This document shows, piece after piece, positions 1 to 7,300 of a stretch of 10,754 nt of DNA. Under the pieces are notes generated by a model that did no database searches, had not been told where the DNA came from, and saw nothing but the letters and a program-made list of their open reading frames with translations. The first letter of the stretch is position 1, and every line of letters begins with the position of its first letter. This DNA comes from Candidatus Methanomethylophilaceae archaeon (GTDB taxonomy: Archaea > Thermoplasmatota > Thermoplasmata > Methanomassiliicoccales > Methanomethylophilaceae). The stretch covers positions 1 to 10,754 of the forward strand of contig JAFZXW010000003.1 in the NCBI GenBank assembly GCA_017616575.1, written 5' to 3'. The position numbers and the translations under genes are program-made.

Positions 1-2
1 AG

Positions 3-2063
3 GACGTGTTCGACTACGATACGGTGGAGCGCTACAGGCTCCGGAAGGGGAGCAGCTTCCCGGACATCCGTTCATATTTCGAGTTCTACGGGTCCGCAGG
101 GAACGAGCTGGACGTCTACAACAGGGTGGAAGGCTTCGACCTGGAGGAATGGTACGCCATGAGGGAGTCCGGGGAGCTCCTCCTAGGGAGGTTCGTCCGC
201 GGCAAGGTCCGGTTCGTCCTGAAGGAGGAGGGCGACAAGTACGCCGCCCTCAGGAGGGAGGAGATCCAGCCCGGGGACCTGAAGGTCCTGAACATGATCG
301 AGGGCATGGACGGGGCCACCATGAGGCAGCTCGCGGCCGCCATGGACATGGACAAGGGCGCCCTGAAGGACGCGATATCCCGCCTCGACCGCTCCCTGCT
401 GATAGTCCGCGACTTCAGCGAGAGGGAGGACTGGGGCACCGAGAACACCTACTCCGTTTACAGGCCCTCCCCGCCCCAAGGCGACCCGGTGAAGGACCTT
501 CTGACCCGCGCCATAAGGGCGTACGGCCCGATACCCGCCAGCGCCCTCAGGTTCCTCGTGGACGTCCCGCTGGACGTGATCGACGCCACCGCCCGCGAGA
601 TCGGCGCGGAGACCATCACCATCGGCGACGGCCAGGTCCAGATGCTGGTGATGTCCGACGAGATCCCGCTGCTGGAAGACGTTCCCGTCGAGGACCGCCC
701 CTTGAAGGTCATCGCGCTGTCGGACCCCGACATCGGATCCAAATGGGCGGAGATAGCCTCCCGCTACGGGGACAAGTGGATCTACCCCCTGGTGCGCGGG
801 AACACCGTGTGCGGGGCGCTGGAGATGTGGGAGATGTCCGGATGCGTGGAGGTCCGCGCCATGGACCTGGACTCCCCCGAGCTTCTTCCGGACGCCCTCC
901 GGGCGATAGACGGCATGATGGGCTTCTACAGGATGAAGGGCATCGACGTGGTCCGCGTCAGGGAGGTCCTGGGTACCGACGCCGCGGACCTGGACGAAGG
1001 GCAGCGCCATGCCATGGCCGATTCCGGCTACGCTTTCGTCAACGGGTTCTACGCCAAGGGGAGGTTCGAGCCGTGGACGATGACCATGGACGAGATGCTG
1101 AGCTACGTGTTCTCGAAGCAGAGGATCTCCAAGGACTCCAGGTTCTCCACCGTCGCGAAGGCCGTCGCGGACCGCGGGTACATGCGCGGCGACCAGGAGC
1201 TGATGCTCCGCGTGAACGAGAAGACCAGCATGAAGAGGCAGGCGGAGAAGGACGTCGTCGTGAAGATGACCCTGTCGCCGCCTTATCAGGGCTACACCAA
1301 CCTGAAGCACGCCTGGATGTACCGGGCGGAGAAGGGATACGTGCCGGACGAGGCCGCCAGGGACCTGATATCCCTGATCAAGGACCGCCAGCCGGTGTCC
1401 AAGAAGGAGATCGTGGACCATTCGCCGTATTCGGTGGACAGGACCGCGGACATCCTCTCGGAGCTCTCCAAGGCGTCGGTCATCTGCCAGGACGGGGAGT
1501 CCCAGTACCGCCTCGTGCAGCTCAAGGACGTGGACAGGCTGGACGCCTCCAAGGAGATAGCCAAGATGCATTTCGAGTACTTCGGGGTGTTCTCGGCGGA
1601 GGAGCTTTCCTCCTTCCTGTCGGTGAGGATGCCCCAGGTCAGGAAGGTCCTCCGGACGCTGGAGGACGAGGGCTTCCTCAAGAAAGGCTTCTTCCTGGAG
1701 GGCGACTCCACCCTGAGGTGGATGCTGGCGGAGGACGTCGGCAAGGAGCCGCCAAAATTCAAGGAGAACTTCCTTTTGAACACCCAGGACAATTTGCATA
1801 TCTATCTAAGGAGCGTCTTGAAGGAGGCTGTCCCGTCGACGAGGTCCGTCATATTCAATGGGACCAGGATCGTCGGGTCGTTCAAGGGCAAGGTGTGCTC
1901 CACCGGCGCGAAGGTCGAGGAGTTCGAGGGCTCCGACCGCGCCAGGCGCATAATGAAGGAGGCGGCGCAGTCCGTCGGCGTGAGCCTGGAGACCGAGAGG
2001 CAGCGCGAGGACGACGACTGGGACGTCTCCGAGTTCTATATCAAGGTCAACCCCGGTGCATGA
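3..2063 (+). CDS. Winged-helix repeat protein, Lhr C-terminal / AlkZ-YcaQ-like; 5' end probably outside the window
   Basis: The frame is open to the left edge. The first possible start is a GTG at position 6 with almost no room for a ribosome site, so this is probably the 3' part (about 685 codons) of a longer gene. Numbering from that GTG, I see several winged-helix-like segments (roughly residues 90-150, 165-225, 455-515 and 525-590). A beta-rich segment near 270-310 contains WIYPLVRGNTVCGALEM. That is the type of barrel that follows tandem winged helices in the C-terminal region of Lhr helicases and in AlkZ/YcaQ DNA glycosylases. A second, weaker version occurs near 595-660 (VIFNGTRIVGSF), suggesting an internal duplication. 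No helicase motifs lie in the visible part; if this is an Lhr-type helicase they lie upstream. The likely role is DNA binding or unwinding in repair. The family assignment is by eye and moderate; glycosylase activity is not shown. Confidence 0.7.
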   Translation, partial: DVFDYDTVERYRLRKGSSFPDIRSYFEFYGSAGNELDVYNRVEGFDLEEWYAMRESGELLLGRFVRGKVRFVLKEEGDKYAALRREEIQPGDLKVLNMIEGMDGATMRQLAAAMDMDKGALKDAISRLDRSLLIVRDFSEREDWGTENTYSVYRPSPPQGDPVKDLLTRAIRAYGPIPASALRFLVDVPLDVIDATAREIGAETITIGDGQVQMLVMSDEIPLLEDVPVEDRPLKVIALSDPDIGSKWAEIASRYGDKWIYPLVRGNTVCGALEMWEMSGCVEVRAMDLDSPELLPDALRAIDGMMGFYRMKGIDVVRVREVLGTDAADLDEGQRHAMADSGYAFVNGFYAKGRFEPWTMTMDEMLSYVFSKQRISKDSRFSTVAKAVADRGYMRGDQELMLRVNEKTSMKRQAEKDVVVKMTLSPPYQGYTNLKHAWMYRAEKGYVPDEAARDLISLIKDRQPVSKKEIVDHSPYSVDRTADILSELSKASVICQDGESQYRLVQLKDVDRLDASKEIAKMHFEYFGVFSAEELSSFLSVRMPQVRKVLRTLEDEGFLKKGFFLEGDSTLRWMLAEDVGKEPPKFKENFLLNTQDNLHIYLRSVLKEAVPSTRSVIFNGTRIVGSFKGKVCSTGAKVEEFEGSDRARRIMKEAAQSVGVSLETERQREDDDWDVSEFYIKVNPGA

Positions 2064-2073
2064 GGGAGGCCGA
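2064..2073 (+). promoter_or_regulatory. Ribosome binding site for the HTH regulator
   Basis: The ten-base gap after the upstream stop contains GGGAGG at 2064-2069 (G-rich run continuing the TGA), followed by CCGA and the ATG at 2074. This decides the start at 2074. An in-frame GTG at 2056 lies inside the upstream gene, and the protein family begins at the MKIPCEI segment. The tight spacing implies co-transcription with the winged-helix gene. Confidence 0.65.
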
Positions 2074-2466
2074 ATGAAGATACCCTGCGAGATAATCGTC
2101 TGGAGCGTGCTTCCGATGATACGCCGCGAGATGGCCCGCGAGCTGGTCACGGTCCACGGGATGCCCCAGGCGGAGGTGGCCAGGAGGTTCGGGGTCACGG
2201 ACGCCGCCGTCTCGCAGTACCTGAGGAAGAAGAGGGGCGTCGGGCCCGCCTTCGAGGAAGGGGACGAGGATTTCGCCTGTTTCATGGAGATTTTGAAGGA
2301 ATCCGCCGGCAGGATCGCCGAGCAGGGCTCCGACCCGGCCGTGGAGATGTGCCGCCTGTGCGGGGCGTTCAAGAGGCTGGGGCTGCTGGAGAAGGCTTGC
2401 CGGTCCCAGAATTCGGCCTCCGGGCGTTGCGACTTTTGCCGACAGGCTCAGATGAACTTCTCATGA
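2074..2466 (+). CDS. Archaeal HTH transcriptional regulator with two CxxC motifs (COG2522-like)
   Basis: This is a 130-aa protein. The N-terminal MKIPCEI segment, the LPMIRREMARELV helix and the helix-turn-helix around residues 30-52 (QAEVARRFGVTDAAVSQYLRKKRG) match the archaeal predicted regulator family COG2522, which also occurs fused to other domains. The C-terminal half carries C93-x2-C96, C109 and C119-x2-C122. Such a set could bind zinc or an iron-sulfur cluster, which would make the protein a metal or redox sensor; that is inference. It starts ten bases after the winged-helix gene, behind a clear ribosome site, so it is probably in the same operon. Its last 19 bases overlap convergently with the glycosylase gene. 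Target genes are unknown; the adjacent DNA-repair genes are the obvious candidates. Family call good, function open. Confidence 0.85.
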   Translation: MKIPCEIIVWSVLPMIRREMARELVTVHGMPQAEVARRFGVTDAAVSQYLRKKRGVGPAFEEGDEDFACFMEILKESAGRIAEQGSDPAVEMCRLCGAFKRLGLLEKACRSQNSASGRCDFCRQAQMNFS

Positions 2467-3275
2467 TAGAGGAACTCCTGCGCGTATCCGGCGTAGGGCC
2501 CGAATATCCTCCTCCCCTCGTCCGCGACATGCCTGTAGCTGCCGGTCACGCCGTACACCTCCTCCATGACCTTGGATATGCGGGCGTCCACCGGGAAGGC
2601 CTGGAGGTGCCCGTAGGCGAACAGCGCGACGCAGTCAGCCACCTTCGGCCCCACGCCGTTTATGCCTACGAGCTCCGAGACGCATTCCTCGTATCCCAGC
2701 TCGGCGATCCCGTCGACGTCCACGTCCCCGTTCTCGACGCGCCAGGCCAGCTCCAACAGCCTGGTGGTCCTGAACCCGAGCCTGCAGCCGCATATGTCCT
2801 CTTTCTTGTCGAGAATCTCCTTCGGGGAGGGGAAGGAGAAGGCTCCGCCGAGGTCCTTCCCGAACGTGCAGCACACGGACTCCACCATCTTGGCGATGCG
2901 GGCGACGTTGGCGTTGGTCGCCAGAAGGTACGTGGCCAGGCATTCCCAGCGGTCCTGCCTCAGTATGCGCATCCCCGGGCAGCGGCGGGCGAGGTCGGCG
3001 ACGTAAGGGTCCCTCGCGGAGAAGTCGGCCACGATGGCGTCGACGTCGTCGTCGGCCCTGAAGTAGTCAAGTATGCGCCTCTCGGTGCATCCTTCGAAGG
3101 AGATCCCGCCCGTTTCCTGGCGCAGGGTCACCACGCTTTCCCCGAGGACGCCTTTCCATGAGCCGTCCTCCTGCCTTCTCCACCTGTGGGCCTGCCCGCA
3201 TCCGAGGGTCGGGTCCAGCCTCACGTCGATCTCCGCCTTCATGCCCCTCGATGGGGCCGGACGTACTTCATCCAT
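2448..3275 (-). CDS. ogg: 8-oxoguanine DNA glycosylase, OGG1 type (HhH-GPD superfamily)
   Basis: This is a 275-aa bifunctional glycosylase/AP lyase that would remove 8-oxoguanine from DNA. Residues 13-60 form the OGG N-terminal domain (LDPTLGCGQAHRW). Residues 117-128 (LLATNANVARIA) match the conserved Asn-rich DNA-contact segment. The helix-hairpin-helix is GINGVGPKVADCVALF at 205-219, with the Schiff-base lysine at K211 (human K249). The catalytic Asp is D230 in PVDARI (human D268). Both active-site residues are intact. The chosen start has AGGAGGGG just upstream; a second in-frame ATG at 3242 (M12) is also plausible, since the conserved fold begins right after it and a GAGGGG lies before it. 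It is divergent from the endonuclease IV-like gene across 39 bases, so the pair may be expressed together for base-excision repair. It converges on the HTH regulator with a 19-base overlap. Confidence 0.92.
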   Translation of the reverse strand: MDEVRPAPSRGMKAEIDVRLDPTLGCGQAHRWRRQEDGSWKGVLGESVVTLRQETGGISFEGCTERRILDYFRADDDVDAIVADFSARDPYVADLARRCPGMRILRQDRWECLATYLLATNANVARIAKMVESVCCTFGKDLGGAFSFPSPKEILDKKEDICGCRLGFRTTRLLELAWRVENGDVDVDGIAELGYEECVSELVGINGVGPKVADCVALFAYGHLQAFPVDARISKVMEEVYGVTGSYRHVADEGRRIFGPYAGYAQEFLYHEKFI

Positions 3276-3314
3276 GCGCCCCTCCTTTTATACGGATAAT
3301 ATATTTCGGGGGGC
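3276..3314. promoter_or_regulatory. Compact divergent promoter between glycosylase and endonuclease IV-like genes
   Basis: Only 39 bases separate the two start codons. On the + strand TTTTATA (3286-3292) is centred about 25 bases before the ATG at 3315, the archaeal TATA-to-start distance for a nearly leaderless transcript. On the minus strand an AT-rich AATATATTA (about 3296-3304) is centred about 25 bases before the glycosylase ATG at 3275. Read on the minus strand, the first box is TATAAAA and could instead direct a transcript beginning near 3264, which would favour the glycosylase start at 3242. A GGGGGG precedes the + gene and an AGGAGGGG precedes the minus gene. Confidence 0.5.
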
Positions 3315-4148
3315 ATGAGGTTCGGTCCCGCTGGATATCCCTCGGAGGGGAAGACGCCGGAAGGCTCGTTGGAGTACACCAGGGGCCTGGGCTTGGACGC
3401 CTTGGAGGTCGAGTTCGTTCGCGGGGCCCGCATCAGGCCGGAGAGGGCGGCCGAGATAGGGGCGAAGGCCAAGGAGCTGGACATCAGGCTTAGCTGCCAT
3501 GCGCCGTACTTCATAAGCTTCAACTCGGACTCCGACGAGACCAGGGTCAAGAGCATAGAGTGGGTGACCAGCACCGCCAGGGGCGCGCACAGCTTGGGGG
3601 CGTACATCATCGTGATACACGCCGCATCCTACGGGAAGCATCCGGAGACCGCTCTGCAGTCCGTGGTCGACGGCCTTTCCAAATGCAAGGACGTCCTGGA
3701 CGACGAGGGCATAAAGGATGTGATCCTCGGCGTCGAGACCATGGGCAAGCTGGGCCAGTTCGGGACTTTGGACGAGATAGGCGCGGTGATGGAGCAGGTA
3801 GACGGCGTCCGCCCGGTCCTGGACGTCGCCCACGTCCACGCCAGGGGGCGCGGCTGCCTCAAGACGAGGGAGGACATGGAAGCCTTGATCGACAAGTTCT
3901 TCTCCCTTTCCGGCGACATAGCCCATTTCCACATCAGCTGCATCAAGTACGGCGACAAGGGCGAGATATCACATCTGCCGTTGGAGTCCAAGGATCCGGA
4001 CCTGCAGATTATGGCCGACATTCTGGACGGCTCAAGGCAGGAGTGCACGTTCATCTGCGAGTCCCCTTTGATCGAGAAGGACGCGGTCGTGTTCAGAGAC
4101 ATGTTCCCCAGTTTCAGAAGGCGACTTGAGGACTTCCTCCTCTTCTAA
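3315..4148 (+). CDS. nfo: Endonuclease IV-like AP endonuclease (xylose isomerase-like TIM barrel)
   Basis: This 277-aa protein is close to the usual length of endonuclease IV, which cuts DNA 5' to abasic sites using a trinuclear zinc centre. Residues lining up with E. coli Nfo metal ligands are H62 in SCHAPY (H69), H102 in VIHAASYG (H109), E141 in GVETMG (E145), D170 and H173 in VLDVAHVH (D179, H182), H206 in HFHIS (H216), H220 in SHLPLES (H231) and E249 in CESP (E261). The ligand equivalent to Nfo D229, two residues before H231, appears to be Ile218, with Glu217 beside it. It may therefore be a divergent archaeal subfamily member. The start follows a GGGGGG and fits a leaderless promoter. 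It would process the abasic sites made by the divergent glycosylase. A sugar-isomerase-like activity is the main alternative. Confidence 0.83.
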   Translation: MRFGPAGYPSEGKTPEGSLEYTRGLGLDALEVEFVRGARIRPERAAEIGAKAKELDIRLSCHAPYFISFNSDSDETRVKSIEWVTSTARGAHSLGAYIIVIHAASYGKHPETALQSVVDGLSKCKDVLDDEGIKDVILGVETMGKLGQFGTLDEIGAVMEQVDGVRPVLDVAHVHARGRGCLKTREDMEALIDKFFSLSGDIAHFHISCIKYGDKGEISHLPLESKDPDLQIMADILDGSRQECTFICESPLIEKDAVVFRDMFPSFRRRLEDFLLF

Positions 4149-4163
4149 TGGGAAATCGTCCCA
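4149..4163 (+). repeat. Short inverted repeat after the endonuclease IV-like gene
   Basis: TGGGA (4149-4153) and TCCCA (4159-4163) flank a five-base loop, directly after the TAA stop. It could mark the 3' end of the mRNA, but no T-run follows it, so a terminator role is weak. Confidence 0.25.
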
Positions 4164-4218
4164 CGGCCCCGAAAGCCTGAGCGTCGGCGAATTCGTGGTG
4201 GAATCTTGCATAGCCGTC

Positions 4219-4248
4219 TATAAAACACGTATTACTGCACCATTGCAG
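4219..4248 (+). promoter_or_regulatory. Possible upstream promoter with operator-like inverted repeat
   Basis: TATAAAA lies at 4219-4225. About 20 bases further on is CTGCA-N4-TGCAG (4235-4248), a perfect inverted repeat at the position expected for the start of transcription from that box. This could be an operator controlling the importer, or the TATA box could be an alternative start. No regulator can be named. Confidence 0.35.
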
Positions 4249-4275
4249 AGTGATTCAACTAACATCTTTTGGCAG

Positions 4276-4290
4276 ATAATTTATACTTTC
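4276..4290 (+). promoter_or_regulatory. TATA box for the importer operon
   Basis: TTTATA at 4280-4285 sits in an AT-rich stretch that stands out against the GC-rich surroundings. A start about 25 bases downstream (near 4308) would give a leader of roughly 19 bases containing GTGG before the ATG at 4327. The same GTGGT is found just before two other genes of this cluster (7507 and 9720), where it could pair with the extended anti-Shine-Dalgarno region. Confidence 0.55.
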
Positions 4291-4326
4291 ATTGTTTGGA
4301 TAGATACACCAATCAATAGTGGTACC

Positions 4327-7300
4327 ATGCTGAACTTGAAATTTTTGCTGTTCATCGTCGCCGCGATCGCGGCGCTTGGAATCATCTTCGGATTGGGAAT
4401 CCATGAGGACGACCCCGTGCCGGACGACTATTACACGCCCGACGCATCGGAGGTGGCCGCCAGCCTGTCCTCCGATTACTCTGGATTCTTCGGAGATGTG
4501 CTCTATCTCGCCGACGGCGAGACCAAAGCCGAGGCTACCGACTTCTACCCCAACGGGTCGAGCCGCAGCCCCACTGAGAACTACGTGACCTTCAAGGCCC
4601 TGGCCGACAAGGCCGCCGCCAAGGAGATGTTCGAGACTGCCAAGCCCTCGTACGAGTCCCAGGTCGGCAGGACCGTCATGGGCTCCGTCGTAGCAGGCAC
4701 CGAAGTCAAGGGCAACCTCGACGATGCCTTCGGATATTACAACAACTTCAACATGGGCACGCCGTCCGCCTACCTCTACTACATGGGGTACTACGGCAAC
4801 GTGTTCTTCGAGAGCTACTTCTACCTCACTGGCGCCATGATCAGCGAGGTCGAGATCTCCGATCTCGCCAAGAACATCTACAAGGCGATCAAGAACCCCA
4901 TCTCCGTCGACTACGCCAACAGGTATCTCGAGCCCGCCCCCGAGTCCGACGTGACCTGCAGGCTGCTCGTCTACGGCAACGCCAACAACGACAACTACCT
5001 GGACCAGGCCGACCTCTCCTTCATCGAGAGCATCGCCAAGGGCTCCTGGGACTCCGCGAAGTACCCCTATGCCGACGCCAACGTCGACGGCAAGGTCGAT
5101 TCCGCGGACGTCGAGGTCGTCAAGAAGTTCCTCAACGGCCAGTCCGCCACGATGTACTACACCGACTGGAACCTGGACGTCAGCAGCATCCAGTACCCCC
5201 TGTCCGGCAAGATCGCCGGCACGTACGACTCCTCCCTCTGGTTCGCCCAGATCGTCGGGGTCTACGACGACGTGAAGTACCTCTGCCGTACCCAGGCTTA
5301 CATCGACGCCCTCAGGGAGGACATGTTCCCCGGAGCGTCGAAGAACATCGTCGCCCAGGGCACCAACGGGAACTTCGACCCCGAGAAGCTCATCGCCAAC
5401 AATATCAAGGTCGTCATCGGAGACCCCTATGGAATAACCGCCGAGTACCTCGAGAAGGTCTCCAAGGTCAAGTCCATCCAGACCGTCCTCATCCCTGAGA
5501 ACAGGGACATCAACGGCCTCAACTGGTCCAACTCCGTGGTCACCCTCGGCGTGATGTTCAACAAGCAGGACAACACCAAGGAGTACGTCGAGTACATCGA
5601 GAAGGTCGAGAGGAAGATCTCCGAGAGCGTCGCCAGCGCCGTCTCCGGCGAGACCGAGCTCAGCTACCTCCTCATCTACGCCCAGCCCGGATCCACCGGC
5701 GTCGGGCTCGACGTCCACAGCACCGGCAGCACCCAGTACGGGGACGTCATGAACGTGGAGAACCTCCCGCTCACCTGCGCCATCCAGAACTCCTCCAGCA
5801 ACTGGGTCGACTCCTCCGTCGAGGACGTCCTCGCCATCGACCCCGACGTGATCATCTTCACCGCCTGGGGACCGTTCCAGAACAACTACACCCAGCAGCA
5901 GTACATCGACTTCATCAACGAGATGCTGCAGGACTACAAGACCAGCTCCGCTTACAAGAACGGAAGGGTCTACTCCATCTCCTACGAGGTCTACGGGACC
6001 CTGCCCGGAATCTCCGGAATACCCTACCTCGGATCTCAGATCTGGCCCAGCCTCTTCGACGAGGACGAGGGCGTCGCGCTGCTCCAGGAGTACTTCGACA
6101 AGTTCACGTACATCTCCGGCACCGACGTCACCACCGTGCCCACCCTCCTGCCCCTGACCCTCGCCGACATCGAGGGCTCCGAGACCGAGGCAAGCACCGC
6201 CACCCTCATGATCTACGGCAACGCCAACAACGACGACACCATCGACGCCAGCGACCTCGAGATCGTCAAGAGCGTCATCAGCGGCGCCAAGTCCCTCGCG
6301 GACTACCCCTACGCCGACGCCAACGCGGACGGCGCCGTCAACCAGAAGGACGTCGACCTCGTCAACGACCTCATCAACAGGAAGCAGGGAATCACCGTCT
6401 ACGTGTCCTGCCTCGACGTGAACGGCGACGATACTGCCGTCGCGGTCAAGTACCCCCTGAGGAACGTCGTCACCTACGCCACCAACATGCAGATGCCTGC
6501 GCTCTTCGCCAACGGCGGACAGTATGTCGCCGGATACTTCGCGTCCTCTTACGACGTCGCCGAGGCATCCATCAAGGACGCGAAGAACCTCGAGGGCAAC
6601 CAGAGGCAGATCAGCGACGCCGCCTGGGCCAACTTCACCGCCCTCGACGCCAGCCTGGCCTCCAAGGGAGGAATCGGCGCCATCCTCATCGACCACAGCG
6701 GAATCGCCCAGTTCACCGAGTCCCGCATGGCCGACCTCAAGGCCTCCGGCATACCTATGATCGACTACACCTCCGCCGACGCCGTCGACGAGCTCCAGAC
6801 CGTCCTGGTCCTCGGGTTCCTCTTCGGAGGGGACTGCGAGAAGGTCGGACGCGAGTACGCCAAGATCGGATGGGACGTCAAGGACAAGGTCTCCGAGGCC
6901 GTCTCCCAGCTTTCCGCCGACGACAAGGTCTCCTACATCTGCGGTACCATGTACATCTACATCTGCGGAGCCTCCTCGTCCTTCAACACTTCCGCGGCCA
7001 CCGCCGGAGGAATCCCGTACGCCGACCTGAACGCCGACTTCGCCTCGAAGTACACCAAGAACTCCACCAAGATGGCCTCCACCGAGGCGCTCTCCAACTA
7101 CACCGACGCGGGCATATTCATCAACAACCGCTCGATGGACTGGGGCCTCGACGAGTCCGAGTACAACAAGCAGATCGTGGAGACCTGGGACCACAACAAC
7201 AGCGGGGTCTCCTCCAGGGTCTACTTCAAGGAGTTCGAAGACAAGCTCGTGTACGTCAACAACCTCCTCCCCGGCGGAGTGAAGATCGCCTACATGGCCC

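Noticed and set aside
621..650. Q-V-Q in the first gene, resembling the AlkZ catalytic Q-phi-Q/D motif
   Set aside because: In AlkZ/YcaQ the motif lies near the N-terminus in a different context, followed by a conserved TI-x-VV segment. Here it lies at the end of a winged-helix segment, so the match is probably chance.
149..2077. Long + strand frame inside the first gene, rich in Arg, Gly and Pro
   Set aside because: It is a shadow frame of GC-rich coding DNA with no domain; the overlapping frame has winged-helix segments.
4126..4326. In-frame extension of the binding-protein gene back to position 4126
   Set aside because: It overlaps the end of the endonuclease IV-like gene, spans the TATA boxes and AT-rich control region, and would place a hydrophilic stretch before the signal helix that begins at 4327.
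4149..4326. Cobalamin riboswitch upstream of the importer
   Set aside because: The gap is short and AT-rich and shows no B12-box-like conserved core; such riboswitches are essentially bacterial.
4320..4327. TGGTACCA palindrome at the binding-protein start codon
   Set aside because: It is eight bases only, with no repeat elsewhere in the control regions; probably chance overlap with the GTGG ribosome-site-like element.
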